Origin: Toxotes chatareus
Lineage: Eukaryota > Chordata > Actinopteri > Toxotidae
Direction of reading: 5' to 3'
Assembly (NCBI GenBank): GCA_016801885.1
Contig: CM028884.1
Coordinates: 26,807,577-26,871,576, forward strand
DNA: 64,000 nt
Shown here: positions 23,310 through 37,614 of the stretch, one piece after another
Position numbering within the stretch: position 1 is the first letter of the stretch
Layout of the letters: every line of letters begins with the position of its first letter
The notes under the pieces: model-generated
Seen by the model: only the letters and a program-made list of their open reading frames with translations
What the model was told of the DNA's origin: nothing
The model's database searches: none
Position numbers and translations under genes: made by a program

Positions 23310-25010
23310 TCAAGCTTCTGTCTCAAACATCTTCTTCCTGCCGTCCATTCCGGCCTTGTCTTCAATGTTCTTCCTCCAGTCACCGGTTTGTTTCTCCTGA
23401 GAGAAACACAGACACACACAAGCAGAAAACTCATTCAGATCAATAATAAGAAAAGGTGAAGACTCTTTTTTTTGATTTTGTGTTTGAGGATCTTTGATTT
23501 TCAGCTTGCTCTGTTGTTGTGTTTGCTGTGTGTTGTGAGAATATTAAAATGTGGCGCTGAAACTGTCCAGCAGTGTTTAATAAAAGGACCCACCTCCTCT
23601 TTCACCTCCTTCTTGACCTGCTTCAGGTTGGCTCTCAGGTCCATGGACACTTTATGTTTGGAGCCCAGCAAAGCGGCCAGCATGGCGTCGGCCGACATCC
23701 GCACCTTCTTCAGGGCAGGCTTTTTAAACTTCCCCTTCAGATCCTGAACCATCAGCTTCAGGTCGTCGATCTGACAGAGAGGACGGTTACTGAGACCATC
23801 TGTGAGTGTGTGCATGTATAAAGATCTGCAGTCTGCCTTTATAATATTTTACTGTGCCTTGTTTTTACAGACAAAGACAGAGGCAGAATGATTGAATGGA
23901 ATCATTAATTTGAGTTTGAATATGACACCTTAATTAGGGCCTTTCTGACAAATGGAAGTTACCTCCTTGTTGGACTTTTTCATTTTGATCTCCAAGTCAT
24001 ATCGCTCCTCATCCACCAAATCAATCTGCTTGTGAAGTTTCCGGCAAAGCTCCTGGTGTTGTAACAGACAGGAGAAGAAGAAGAAGAAGAGTGAGATGTC
24101 ACACGACGAACCCAAAACAAGCAAGATCAATGCATTTTACAGTTTTCTGTCACTTCCTACTCTCTTCTGTGAAAATTCCTTCTCGTGCAAAGCTGCAGTT
24201 TTCCCAGACAGGATGTAGATTTTCACCAAAACCGGCGGCCAACATCAGCCAATATTCACGATTGCCAAACATTGTGTGTTTTTGATGCGGGAAATGGGTC
24301 CACATTTAAAATTTGTGCATATTTATTGTTAAAATAACAAATTTAGAGGACTTTGCTGAGCTTTGAGTGTTTCTGGCCTCCAGCCACCATCCAGGTGGTG
24401 GATGTTTACCTGGAGCTCCTGCATGCAGCCTGGGATGGTGAGGGCCGGGCAGCTCTCCTCCATGTGCTTCATCTTCTCCTTCTCGGCCTCCCGGGCCTCC
24501 TCCTCCAGCATCGCCTCACCGATCTGCAGCAACAAGCTCTGAGAGGAAGGACAGTGATGAGAGGGTGACACACAAGAAGAGGCACAAAATGACAACAAAC
24601 AGATTCAAAACAACCACAAATAAAGCAGTCGCTTTCAGTCAGGGGGGTCGTGTACAGCAGGGTGGGGGGCCTTTTACTAGTCTGTACCCAGGGGCCATTT
24701 TCTTACAATCTGTCCATGGTTGTTGCAATTGGACAGAAGCTCCTTTTTAACTTTCTCACCTCTTTACACTCTCATTTCTTTACTACAGAGACTGGAGAAC
24801 AACATGAGAAGTACACACTTTAAACTTTAAATACTCCAATCCTTCGCTCACACCAACTCACTCTACCTTGAGGTGATTCCTCCTGCTCGTCGACATCTTT
24901 TTCCTTTAGGTAAAAAAAAAACAAACAAAGGAGGAAAATGATTAAAGTATTTCTGCAAGTTTTGAAGATTGAAGAATTCTCCCCAGTGAGATCAGGACTT
25001 ACTCTGCCAT
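23310..25010 (-). CDS. tnni2: troponin I, fast skeletal muscle
   Basis: Inhibitory subunit of the thin-filament troponin complex; it binds actin-tropomyosin and releases when Ca2+-loaded troponin C binds its switch region. Coding exons: 25003-25010 (ATGGCAGA), 24867-24903, 24410-24538, 23963-24052, 23594-23770, 23310-23396. The 528-nt CDS gives 175 aa, the usual length for fish fast isoforms. Visible regions: N-terminal TnC/TnT-binding helices (HLKSLLLQIGEAML), heptad-rich ELCRKLHKQIDLVDEERYDL, inhibitory peptide GKFKKPALKKVRMSADAM, switch segment LAALLGSKHKV, and C-terminal mobile domain GDWRKNIEDKAGMDGRKKMF. It lacks the cardiac N-terminal extension. Fish carry several tnni2 paralogues; I cannot say which this is. 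A non-coding 5' exon must lie upstream. Confidence 0.94.
24580..24700. repeat. dispersed repeat, ACAACCACAAA family (copy 1)
   Basis: Irregular tandem units of the type acaaaatgacaacaaac/aaaacaaccacaaa followed by a G-rich tail (gggggg, ccaggggcc). Related blocks occur at about 35338-35470 and 45440-45600. It is in the intron of tnni2 between exons 24410-24538 and 24867-24903. Confidence 0.6.
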
Positions 25011-25325
25011 CCTGACTGGACCTGAATCCTGCCTGTGGCCGAGAGACAAGAAGAGAGACGAATGGAAGAATACCACAGCTCTCTGGTCTCTTTATAGATG
25101 TTGGTTCAGAGTGTGTGAATGTGCGTGTGTTAGTGTGTGCGTGATGGACCAGCACCAGTTGGTCGACGGCAGCAGCTGAGCCTGAAACAAATGCTTCAGG
25201 AATTTTCTTCCATAACAATCTTTAGACAATGTGGAACCATGACGAGGACTCAGTGTTTCAGGGTTTGGTTTGTCTTAAATGATTTCAGTTAGAAGATAAA
25301 AATGACCAATATTCTTTACTTTTCT

Positions 25326-25400
25326 TCAACAAATGCCATGAAAAGACCAAAACCAACAATGAACTGATCCAACTAACAGGTACTGTCTGTGTATGCAAAA
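25326..25400. repeat. dispersed repeat fragment, family A
   Basis: Second copy of the repeat seen at 6971-7060, same orientation, sharing about 60 bases with a handful of substitutions. It lies upstream of tnni2 and diverges on both sides, as expected of an old interspersed repeat. Confidence 0.6.
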
Positions 25401-26230
25401 CCTGATATAGTAGTACCACCCTGCATCTACTAAGACAGTTAAGGCTCAGTTTCCTAATCTGTAGTGGGATTTATTTTTCTTCTGTCCTTGGTCTCCTCTG
25501 AGTCAGCTCAGCTGTAGTCTGTAACAGCTGACTGCTCCTTTCATCTTTCTGTCTCTTTCATTCCTACAGTAATGAATTCTCAGCACTGACTGTTCGAATT
25601 CATGGCCAAGAAGAAATAAAAATATTTTGCTGCAGAGTCACTCGAGTAAAAGTGCAAGTCACAAATCATGTTGGCGCTTAGATTAAAGTCTTGATATCAA
25701 CTGTAATCAAGCTTCAAATATAACAACAAGCTGTACTTAAGGTAATGAAAGATAACAACAAATTAGATTGCTGGTCCTTTTTTGAATTTAAATATCAAAT
25801 TAAAAATTCCAGCCACAGTGGAAATTCACAATATAATGACAATTTAAAAAAAAAACAGTTGTATTAGAAACTGAAACTACCTACATTTTCATTTTCATTT
25901 AATTTTAATTTTGCAGTGAGTTGAAAAGTTAGTGTGTAACTTCTGTCACTACCACAATAAAATCACATGTTTATTTGAGGTGCTTAAAGCATCAAAATAT
26001 GACATTTGACCAGTTACTGACAACATTTAGAGACCTGGTGTACCTTGTGTCAACTATAAAACTATAAAACAAAATCTGTGGATTATCCCAGGACATTGTG
26101 GATGTGATGTTTTCCTGTGGCAGTTGGGGTAAAAATGATCTAATAATACCAGAAAATGCCTTTGTAATCGAGTTTGCAGCTAATCTTAAGAGCAGGTTGG
26201 ACGTGTGGTTTGAGGTGAACCAGAAAAAGA

Positions 26231-26660
26231 CTCCCAGCAGCTGTCAGCTCTAAACTGGGAGGATTTATTGCTCTAACTGGTTGCCATCATATTCAGCTGC
26301 TCAGACACCCTGGGAGGGAAGACAAGACACTCACACACTAACACACAAACATGATCCTCCAGTACAGTTTTCTGTTAAAGCATCTAGTTTTATCAGCTTT
26401 TATAACAAACCATATTTGTTATAAAAGCCACAGTTTCATATTTTAGACAGTAAACTATAAAACTAGTCTAAAATAAATAAAATAAATGTGCATAGATTTA
26501 CAAAATGCAGCTTTTATCACTGTTTTTGTATATTTTAGAGCTGTATTGTGAATATTGAGGTATGTTACTGACTAACTCACATTTAGCAGGCTGCAGATTC
26601 ACCACATGGTGGAGCTGTTCAGACACCGTCAGCCCAGCTCTACACCTGCCACCCTCCTGA
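26231..26660. promoter_or_regulatory. E-box cluster upstream of tnni2 (candidate muscle enhancer/promoter)
   Basis: Two CAGCTG E-boxes at 26238-26243 and 26294-26299, with CACATG near 26603 and CACCTG near 26645. Paired E-boxes upstream of a fast-muscle gene suit MyoD-family control (known for troponin I genes), but these motifs are frequent by chance and no transcription start is visible. Confidence 0.3.
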
Positions 26661-27562
26661 CCCTAACACACCTACAGGGAAGGAAGGGAAAAACAAAACA
26701 AACTAAAATCACAGGTCAAGATGAAAACTAAAAACTGTAATATATACATGATTCATATGGACCAAATCTCCAAGGCTGTCCCAGAGGATGGTCCGGCTCC
26801 AGAATTTTACTTGCAGCTTCAGGATGATCTTGGACTCCTGAACAATGGGAGGCTTTCGTGGATGTTTCATGCAGTTCAGAGGTTAAGAATTAAAATTTGA
26901 ACTGTGGGTACACAAACAGCAAACTAGGGCTGATGTGTTTAATCTTCAACAACTCTGTGTCTGGTCAGAATTCAGAAAACATTTTGGTTTAAATGTGGTT
27001 CTCTATACACTCCTCTGTTTAGGGAAATCTTCTTCCCTCCTGCACCTGCTGATGCTACTTTCCAAACATGGAATGAAAAGGGAATTAAATCTATTTCAAA
27101 TTTGCTTAATTTTTTTTACAACATTTCTTTTGTACGAATCTCACTTTTACAGATATCACCAGAGCAGGGATTTAGTTCAGAAAAATCATTGCTTCATTTC
27201 CAGATTTTGGAAAGCTGAGCTTGTCACTTTCTGGTGTTGTATATTTAATGCTTACACAAAGATATTTCCATCAATGTGGATCATTTTCTTTAGATGATCT
27301 ACCTTCTTATTTCCTTTCTTCAAGCTATTCAAGCTATTTTTCTTGTACTAAAGACTGCATTTCCTACTGAACTGTGTGTTTTTTATTTTGAGAACTCTTT
27401 GAAGATCGTATTTGATTATATTTATGTTCTATATCTGCCTTTGTATATGCTTGTAGGTGATCTCGTGCACTTCGAAATGCTTTTTTTTTTTTTTTTTTTA
27501 TAAAATCGCCGGACGTTGTAAGTTTAGTCTGGTCAAGAAGGCTTTTATTGTGAACTGGCTGA

Positions 27563-27616
27563 CCGGAAGTGAAGCGGACTCACTAGGGTTAGTTTGACAG
27601 TAGTGTGAAGATGGCG
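27563..27616 (+). promoter_or_regulatory. glg1 core promoter motifs (ETS and YY1)
   Basis: An ETS consensus ccggaagt at 27563-27570 lies 41 bases before the start codon, and aagatggcgg, a YY1 core overlapping the start, is at 27608-27617. Together with CpG richness of 27560-27930 this is a typical TATA-less housekeeping promoter, with transcription probably starting between about 27500 and 27600. Confidence 0.5.
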
Positions 27617-30600
27617 GTGTATCGTCGCCCTCAGCTGCTGCTGCTGCTGTTACCGTGCGTGTGTCTCTGCGGTTTCGGCTCCGTCTTCGGCCTGAAGGCG
27701 GCCAGCGGCCCGGCCGAGCCGCCCAACCCGCCCGTCCTCAGAGCCGCCGATCCCCCGGTTAAAGATGCACCTGCAGCCGCCGCCGCTGGGGCCTCGCAGC
27801 CTCGAAGGGCGACCGGTTGGAAGCTGTCGGAGGAGGAGGCCTGCCGGGAGGACCTGACTCGTTTCTGCCCCAAGCACACCTGGACCAACAACCTGGCCGT
27901 GCTGGAGTGCCTGCAGGACCGCCGAGAGGTAAGCGGCCGCCGGCAGAGCTGGCAGCTTCACACCGGTCCCGGGAGGTGATGGGCATCTGCTGGGTGTGTC
28001 ACCCCGGTGGGTTAGGTCCACACCGGCTGTCAGCGTGACACTGAGGCAGAGGTGAACATCCACACCTGCATCAGTGTCCAACTCCGAGCCGCCACACACA
28101 CACACACACACACACACACACCAGATTAATTTAGGGTAGCAGATTTGTATGTTCCTGCTGATTTCACACCTGTCTGACACTCAAGCAGTCGGAATAAAAA
28201 AAACTGCTTTTTTCAGACTGATTTATAAAAGGTGTTAAAAATTCTTAAGAATTTCGTTTGTTTCTGGTGTTTAATATTTTTTCTTGATGGCTGCAACGAA
28301 CAGAACCTCTGGCTGTTGAACCTATCCAGCCACAATGTTCCAATTTTATCAAAAACTAAAATTAAATTTTCTTTTAGTTGTTTAATCCATCCACCAGCCA
28401 GTTACCTGACTCTGTGAGTTTCAAACAATAAATATTAACAGTCATTACTCAGAGAGGCTGTGGCTCCGGGGCCTGAGGGGTCAGGGGGCCCTGTTCAGTG
28501 TTCCATACACGGCTCCGTGTCATGGTAATTGAATAAGCATATTACTAGGGATTATCATTATGTACAGCTGAGAAGTACTGGCAAATAAAATGTGATAGAA
28601 ACGTCAATAAATTAGTTGATGAGTCACATTTTTTAATAAACAGAAACTACAGGTATGAAGTCAGAGTCTCACATTTCAAACAAACGGTTTGTCAGAGTCA
28701 AAGTTCTAGTCCTGTTTTTCTGCTGAGGTCGCAGACGTCTGTCTGCTGTCAGTCCATGTTTTATATTTCATTGTTTTAGTTATTCGGTTTACAGTTTAAT
28801 TAGATTTTCTCTGAATAGCATGAATGTACTTTTCTTAACGTCCTCTCCACTCAGCCAGGAAAACACACAACACTGAGTCATTTAGAGCTGGAACTGATTA
28901 ATTGATTTGTCAGTGGACAGAATCAGTAATTATAAAATGAATGTCTATTCCAACACGTCACCTCGGGCTCGGGGGACATGTGATTGCCGTTTGTCGCTTT
29001 TTGTGACACTTCATAAAACTAAATGATCAATTGATAGTGAAAAGAAAAGAATAACAAATAGATTCATCTATAATTCCAATAATCTAACTTGCAGACCTTG
29101 GATGATTTATTTTTGTGTTTGTTTGCTTATTAATTTGTTTTGTGAGACCTTTCCCCCTGCACTCTGCACTCTGCACAGCACAGCAGCTTACTGTCACCTA
29201 TGACTTTACCTCAGTGAAGTAATTATGAACCTGAGTTAAGGTGTGAAGACAGGTGTGTGTGTGTGTTATAAGCAGTTTTATGAAACGGCGTAACACAGTC
29301 GCAAGCAGATATCAGCGTTAATTCATGTGTTTTTGTCAACATTTAGAATTGTGAAACGTACATGTCTGTGGAAAAACCAGCCCTGAGAGTTATTCATTGT
29401 GCTTGCCCGTGTTTTCTTCCATTATCTACCATGCTGACGTCAACACACACACTCACACACACACACACACACACACCGGCCCTGAGCGATACCCTCTTTA
29501 CTGAGATAATTACATCGCTTCAACTCAATAACAGCTGTGGCCTCCTGAAGAGGTAAATGGCTCTTATAAATCTGCCTCTTCTCCAGAGAAAGAACAGCCC
29601 CCCTAACACACACACACACACACACACACGGCCTAGCAGTGGTTACAGTACACAGAGTTTATTTGTGGTGGCCTAAGCCCCGAAATCCGACACTTGAGAG
29701 ACGTCTGAGTAAAATAAAAACAGACTAACTTCTGTGCGACAGGAAGTCACTTTGCCGCGGCGCAGACAGGCCTGTGGCAGTGATCAGATCAGGCACTCGG
29801 GCGAGGGCAGTCTGTCACTTCACTCACCGACTGTGGGTCGACAGCTTGTAAAGACGCTGATACTGTGGTGCAGTTTCAGCCTGCTGTCGGCCTCACAGTG
29901 AGGGGTGTGTGCGTGTGTGTGACAGGGTGCGTGTGTGACAGGGTGTGTGTGTGTGTGAGGGGGTGTGTGTGTGTGAGGGGGGGGGTGGCTGTTTTCTGCC
30001 AGTGCAGCTTTTTTACTGTGTTGTGCCAACACTTCGGTTTGCTGGAGTGTGTCTCCATTATTTGGTTGGAGCGTGATTCCCTGCACCACACACACACACA
30101 CACGCTGGCTGTCACTTTGTTCAGCCGCTCTTGCTTTAATCACAATGTCATCATTTAGTTTTGTTTTTTATTTGTTTGTTTACTGAACTGAAAACAGCTG
30201 TTTGCTGCAGCTTTAAAATGTGAGGCCGAGCCTGAACCAAAACAATAAACGTGCTGTAAAACGTGGAGCTAAAAGAGGCTGAAAAACTCTGTCGTTGGTG
30301 TTAATTCTCTGCGGGTTCATCAACGTGAGAAGCTGCTTTTCACATCACACAGAAGAAACAGAGTAAACCTACAATAAAGCTTTTGTCCGCTCAGTGATAC
30401 AGAGGCTAGTTTCACACCACAGACTTCAGAGTGCCTGACATTTGGTCTTGAGTGTATCGTAGCCCTGAGGTTTTCAGGGATATAAATAAAGGTTTGTCAC
30501 GTTACTGCCGCCCCCACAGTTAGCCTCTGTTACCACTTCAGCTGGATCAGTGAAGTTGATTAACCTGGTCTTGTTTTTAAAAGCCTTTGATTTGAATGCA

Positions 30601-33600
30601 GCAGCTCGTCCTTAATTAATAACTCATTGCTGCTAATGGTTGGTTTTTAATCCAGGAGGGCACTGAGGGCCTGTTTCCTCATTACACTTGTGTCTCTGTC
30701 GCTGAAACATTTAGTGGAAATGACAGTTTAAAGTCAGGGAAAGGAGCTTTGCCTCTGTTCCCGTGGGCAGAGCAGAGTTAACATGAAGCGCTTTCATGTT
30801 GTTTTACTGCAAAATGATGTGAAGCTGTAAAAGCAGCTCCTTCTGCTGCGCCTCCTCTGATAGTCGAGGATGTTGTGGGCGAGTCAGCGAAGAGCTTCTG
30901 CTGCTTTGTTCGTATTAAGCTGCTGCTGTTCAGAGAGAGAAATAACATTTTGTTGTGATACTGGCACCGTCCTCCTTATGGCTTGTGTTTAGTTTTGGTT
31001 TTTCCAACGTAACGCAAAAGAAACATCGCAGGAACAACAAAAAAGCGTGAGACTCTTCGAGGAGGTGATTATCCACAGCTCTGGAGATGATGCTGCTTGC
31101 TAAGAGGATGGTGAATGTTGACGTCTAAAGTCTATGAATCTGATCTAAGACACAGTCGGTCTTTGTGAAACCAGGCCCTGGAGTTATGAACTCTAACTCA
31201 GACTAACCGAGCCTTTTCCTAGTGACCCCCCGACTCTGGCTCTGTGTTCAAATATGTGCCCACCAACACCTTTAAAGCTCACTAATTTATATTTTACATC
31301 AAAAACAGGAATGGAAAAGCTTCTAGTTTGAGGCTGGGAGCTCTTTTTATCCACCTGCCCCGCCCTCCTGTACAGCATCTCTGCTGGATAAAGTTTGAGA
31401 GAACACGTTTTGGTTTTGGATTTGGTCTCTGTACAGACCGAACCTGGGAACTGCACTGTCCCAGGAAGCTGGTCGCAGTTACTGCAACTTGCTGTTTGCC
31501 CAGAAATAGCAAAACCACATTATAACCCTCACCCCCCTGAGAGTCGAGGACAGAAGATACAGCGTGACTTAGTGAGCTTTAGAGGCAGGCAGTCAATCTG
31601 ACTCTCAGAAAGAGGACAAATAAGACTTTTTCCAGAGTGAATGTAAGTGGGGTTTAACTGTGAGATGTGTGTGTGCTGGTCTGATGAACCGGAGCACGTC
31701 TCAAACTGTTTGAACAGAGTTTGACGTCTTTCTCTGTCTTTCTGCAGGAAACTGACATTTCTCCTGACTGTAACCATGTAAGTATTCCCTCCAAAACACA
31801 CACATACACACACACCCACACACACACACACACACACCCACACCCACACACACACACTACACGTTTTCCTTATTAGATGACTCTGAGGAAAGAGAGAGAC
31901 AGTCAGTGGGAGAGTTTTCAGGTGCACACCCTCAGATTAACATGTACTTGTTTACTGGGTCAGCTGACTCAAAGGTCAAAGGTTAAACCAGGTCAGAGGC
32001 TGACGTTTGTGGTTTTGACTGAAACATCTCGACAATTATGATCAAATACTAATTCCCATCAGCCTCAGCTGATACTACTCTGATTTTATTGCTGAGTAGT
32101 AAATGTTATCATGCTAATATGCTAAACTAAAATGGTGAACAAGTTAAAAATCGCACCTGCTAAACATTAACTTGTTAGTGTTGTGACGATTAGCACAAAG
32201 CCCCGCTGTGCCTCGGTGCAGCCTCACAGAGCCACACCACGGCTGTGTCCAACACCGACGTCAATAATTAACAGAAGAGATTAACCTTTTGTATTTATCA
32301 CAGACTCACTCACATACCTGCATGAATCCATTTACCTTTGTTGGGTAGCGCCTGTTCTCCTCAACTCATGCCCAGTTCCGTGTTTGAATGTCCACTCAGG
32401 GGTCTTGACATTGGGAGTGTGAGGTGATCCCTCCATAACAGCTTCTCCAGCCAAGTTCAGAGTAAAACAATTCTTCAGCCTCTGACCTTAAACTGTAGAA
32501 TAACGATACACAACAGCAGCAACTGAGGATTTCATTATATCATGCATTAACAGGATAATATCACGTGTTTATTTGTTATATTTGTTCTAAAGTTTAATTA
32601 AGGACCAACAACTGAATGTTGTTTGTTGCTGCAGCTTTCCATCAATTAGACAGAGGATTCATAATAATAATAAAAATATATACACCATCATTCGCATTTT
32701 CACACAGAGTTGAATCTGAAGACGAAGTGATCGTGTAATCACAGCTCGCCATCAGTGCGTCTGTTAAATAAATCTGAGGTTTTCTCTTTTCTATGACACA
32801 TGAATTATCCCCCATTTCCCTTCACCTGCTGCTCTCTACAGTCAAACAAGACAAGGTCAGGACCTGGACCACGTCTGGTCAATGTGTGAAATTGAGGATG
32901 TGGTTGAACTGTTGTGGAGCTGCTGTAAACAACTATTGTTCTTGGAAAGAAGCTAAAACCTGTTTTGAAAATAAGTCACTATTTGCATATTTTCTGTCTT
33001 TTATCTGTTTGCTTCCCTCCGGCTTTCTGTAAAAGAAAAAAAAAATCTGCCAAATTCACAATTCGCTGTTGTCAGACGACTGAAAAAGTATGAAACAGTG
33101 ACTGAATCATGGCTCATTAAGACGACATGTTAAGTCACTTCCAAGCCCTTTCCAAGCTGCTGCTCTGCTAAAATAACAGCCGTAACTGGCGACTTTCACA
33201 AACTTTGAATTGAACTTCCGTCGCCCTCGAACACTCAGTCTGCCGTTTCTCCTCTTTCTGTAGAAAAAGGTTCCTAAAGCTCGTCTCGGTGTCTTCTGGG
33301 TGATAAACCCTCAGCGCTCAGAGTTCACTGCAGTTAACGGCAGGAAGGTTTCTGAAATGCCACGAGGTTAATGGACTACTTGGACTGTCTTTATTATAGC
33401 ACAGGAAAGCACTGGCTGCAAATTAAACATGTCACACACACACACACACACACACACACTTGTTTTGTCTCGTGTTATTTTCTGTTTGTCTGACTGTCAG
33501 CAGTTATCTGTGGCTGCTGCGGCTGGAGCTTCGCTGGCAGAAAAACAATAAACATAAATAAAGACAAAGAAAGAAAGAATGAAAAAATCTGAAGACAAAA

Positions 33601-35302
33601 GAAGCTTTTAGAAACTTCTGTACTGACAAAAATCCAAAATGATTGTTAGTTTTAGGCTGTGAACCAATCTGCATGGTACCTGACTTAATACGTAAGGGAG
33701 GACACACTTTTCAAAATCACTAGATTACCAAGTGTTTTAACAGAAGAAAAACATAACTGGAACAAAAACAAGAATAAAAAATAAAATAAAACCAGGTGGG
33801 ATAATAGCACAGAATCAGACAAATCAGAAAATAGACACACGCAGGCATTAGCTAAAACCAGGATGTGCTGAACAGTAAAAATGTTTTAAGAAGACATTTA
33901 AAAGAACAAAGAGACTCAGTGAGCCTGATTTCCTCAGGCAGGTTGTTCCAGAGCCTCAGAGTCCCCGACAGCAAAATCACAGGCACCTCTTGTCTTTAAA
34001 CTGGCAACAGGGAGAACCGAGAGGCCCCGGGCTGAGGATCTCAGGGTACGTGAGGACTCATTAAAATATAGAAGCTCTTTAATGTAGCTGGGGGCCCGTC
34101 TGTGAAGTGCTTTAAAAGTAATCAATACATTTTTAAAGTCAATTCTGAAATGTACAGGCAGCCAGAGGGGTGAGGCTAAATTTGGGGTAATTTTTTTGAA
34201 TTTCCTGGTTTGAGTTGAAAGTCCAGCTGCAGGATTTTAGACAGTCCGGAGGCAGTTAAGAGGTTTTTGATTCAGACTAGTAAAAAGAACATTAAAATAA
34301 TCCAAGTGGGATGAGATGAAAGCGTGTATACTAGTCTCAGTGGCTCTGAAATTAAAGGAGACGTTCATGGTTTTTCAGGCTTTTCTTAAAACAGCAGTCG
34401 AAGCCACATGAACGAAACAGGCTAAAAAAGGTTTTAAATTTGTGTTTAAAAATATCAGCGTTTTCATTTGACTCTGAACAAAAGGTGATTCTGCCGCCGA
34501 GTTCATTAAAGGCACATGTGCTTCTCATCACTGGAGTGTGAAGGTTGGAAACAACTGTGATTTAAGTTCCTAATGCACCTAATGAGTCAGCGTTTATTTA
34601 GACACGGTCAAAAACAATTTAAAACTTTTAGCTATTTTTGTCTAAACATCAGTCAAAAACATAAAGAGGTTGAGTTAACTGTCATAGAAAACCAGCAAAT
34701 ATCCAAATTTGAGAAGCTGGTACTGGTGAATTTTTGGCATTTTTACTTGATGTAAACATGACGTCATGTAGTTTATAAAACTATAATATTTTTTGTCCTT
34801 CTCCCAATCAGCTTCTGTGGAGCTACAAATTCAACCTGACCACGGATCCAAAGTTTGAGTCGGTGGCTACAGAGGTCTGCAAGAGCACCATCGCTGAGGT
34901 CAGTGTGCACCACAGGAGGCTCAGAGTCCCTGCTCCTGAAAAAGTTCTTTATGGCTCTGGTTGTGTGTGTGTGTGTGTGTGTGTGTGAGTGTGGGTGGGG
35001 GGGTGTTGGTATGTATATTTTTGAATATTTATGTCTTCTTATTAAAAATTATTTTACACGCTCGATGCCTTCAGATAAAGGAGTGTAATGAGGAGGAGCG
35101 AGGGAGGGGCTACCTGGTGTCCTGCCTGGTGGATCACCGTGGCAACATCAGCGAGTACCAGTGCAACCAGTACATCACCAAGATGACCGGTATCATCTTC
35201 AGCGACTACCGACTGATCTGTGGTTTCTTGGACAAATGTAAAGAAGACATCAACAGCCTGCACTGCGGCAGCATCAACGTAGGACACAAGGTGAGAGGAG
35301 GA

Positions 35303-35338
<36 letters not shown>

Positions 35339-37583
35339 CACAAACTCATAACAACTACAAAGGGACACAAAACCAACCGTGAGGAGATGTAAATAGTCTG
35401 TTTAGCTGTATAAAGTCTGGGGGTTCTGTGCAGGAGAGGTGGGGGACATTTTACCTGTCTCTGTCCAGGGGGAGTCTTGAACATTAATCTCTTCCTGTGG
35501 TCCTCCCTCTCTCTCCTCCTCCTCCTCCTCTTCTTCGTCTTCTTTCGTGCACCGTTCCTGATCAGGACGTGCACTCGCAGGGTGAGGTGATCGCCTGCCT
35601 GGAGAAGGCGTTGGTGAGGGAGGCGGAGCAGCAGGATCACGCTCATCCAATCAAAGAGGAGTGTCAGAAGGCCATCCTGCGGGTGGCGGAGCTGTCGTCC
35701 GACGACTTCCACCTCGACCGACACCTTTACTTCTCCTGCCGAGACGACCGAGAGAGATTCTGCCAGAACGTAAGAAAACTGAAGCTGATTCCAGCAGGAT
35801 TTTACACTGTCAGATCAGACTGAGATGATCCATTATTGGGATTCAAAATCAGCATCATTCATTTGCATCAGAGTATCCACATACAGACACATACATGCAA
35901 CTACAGTTACAGTGAATTAAATTACATTAAATGGATTTAATTTAATTTATCATCTGTCTTCTGCCGTCCTCCACAGATTCAGGCAGGAGAAGGGAAAGTC
36001 TACAAGTGTCTGTTCAATCACAAGTTTGAAGAGGCCATGTCAGAAAAGGTACGACCACCCCTTGGGCAAGGGCAGGAGGGCGGGAGGATTCTCATCGACC
36101 CGTGACTTTAGAAACCCTGCTGTGTTTTTGATCTCGCTGTAGGAACTTGTTCTGTCAGTGACACTCACCTCTTTCTCCTCTCCTTCGCCTCCAAAGTGCC
36201 GCGACGCTCTCACAACCCGACAGAAGCTGATCTCTCAGGACTACAGAGTCAGTTACTCTCTGGCTAAAGCCTGTAAGCTGGACCTGAGGAAGCAGCGCTG
36301 CAGCCTGGACACCAACCTGCCGAGAGCCCGCGAGGCCCGGCTGTCGTACCTGCTGCTGTGCCTGGAGGCCGCCGTCCACCGCGGTGAGCCATGTCAAAAA
36401 TATGTACATACACCGTGGGCCTCCTTTGTGTCATCAGGGCTTAACTGTGTTAATAATGTGATCCTGTGCGGTGCAGGTCGTCCGGTCAGCGGGGAGTGCC
36501 AGGGGGAGATGCTGGACTACCGGCGGATGCTGATGGAGGATTTCTCTCTGAGTCCAGAGATCGTGCTTCACTGCCGGACGGAGATCGAGGCTCACTGCTC
36601 CGGTCTGCACCGTAAAGGCCGCACGCTGCACTGCCTGATGAGGATGGGACGCGGCGAACGCAGCACCACCGTGGACAGCGTCTGCCAGAGCGCCGTAAGG
36701 CCACAGCAGTCACTGTTAATGTTACAGCTGAGGGGCAGGACTGTGGCTGGACTGGTCCCTAACTAATAACTTAAACTTGTTATTCTGCTTTGCTGTGGTT
36801 TATATATTAGACAATAGCTTTGACAATCCAGCACAATAATGTCACTTTGCTTTCTGTGTGTAATCTGACAAAGCTTAAAGAAATAGTCCTTACAGCTGCA
36901 GAATCAGGCTTTAGTTTCTACTTACACAGTAACTTATCCAACTACTTTAAAATATTGTTTACAGTATTAAGGAAATCCAAGATGCAGCGAGTCACGTTAC
37001 CCACTAACATGTTAAAACAGCAGCTGTTGGAAGTCCTCCAAAAACTTAACTTAAAGCTGAAACAGCTCTCAGCCTGTGGATATCGGGACCAAACTGGACC
37101 CGCTGCTTTGAGATCGAGGCTCACAGCTCTGACCTGATATACTCTGCAAAAAAAATAATGTTAGAAAATGAAAACAAAAGATGTTTTTATTGTACAAACT
37201 TACAGAATATAATATAAACAAAAACCTTGTAATTTATCAGGTAAATGAGGCCGTATTGATCATAAACTGTAATTCTAACAGAGTGTATGTCAGTGGGGGT
37301 TGGATAGGTTCTTTATCAATAAATAAAATGTAAAAATTATGAATAAAATCAAGCTGCTGACATTTAATTTTATTTCTGAACTTTGTTGTTGCTGCAGCTG
37401 CAGACTCTGATCCAGTCTGCGGATCCCGGAGCCGACTACCGGATTGACCGTGCGCTTAATGAGGCCTGTGAGTCCGTGATCCAGACCTCCTGCAAACACA
37501 TCCGCACCGGAGACCCAATGTGAGCTGGTTCCATTGTGTTTTTTAACATCAGTTAACATGAGTACGACAAATCATGAATTAAT

Positions 37584-37614
<31 letters not shown>

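Noticed and set aside
26935..27503. Two open frames of 120 and 69 codons before glg1
   Set aside because: AT-rich sequence with no domain, homology or splice support; composition is that of intergenic DNA.
29446..31857. CRISPR-like array of short repeats
   Set aside because: These are dinucleotide (CA)n/(TG)n microsatellites without unique spacers, in introns of a vertebrate gene.
33934..34125. 63-codon frame as a separate gene
   Set aside because: Its motifs are those of the end of a non-LTR reverse transcriptase; it is a truncated LINE relic.
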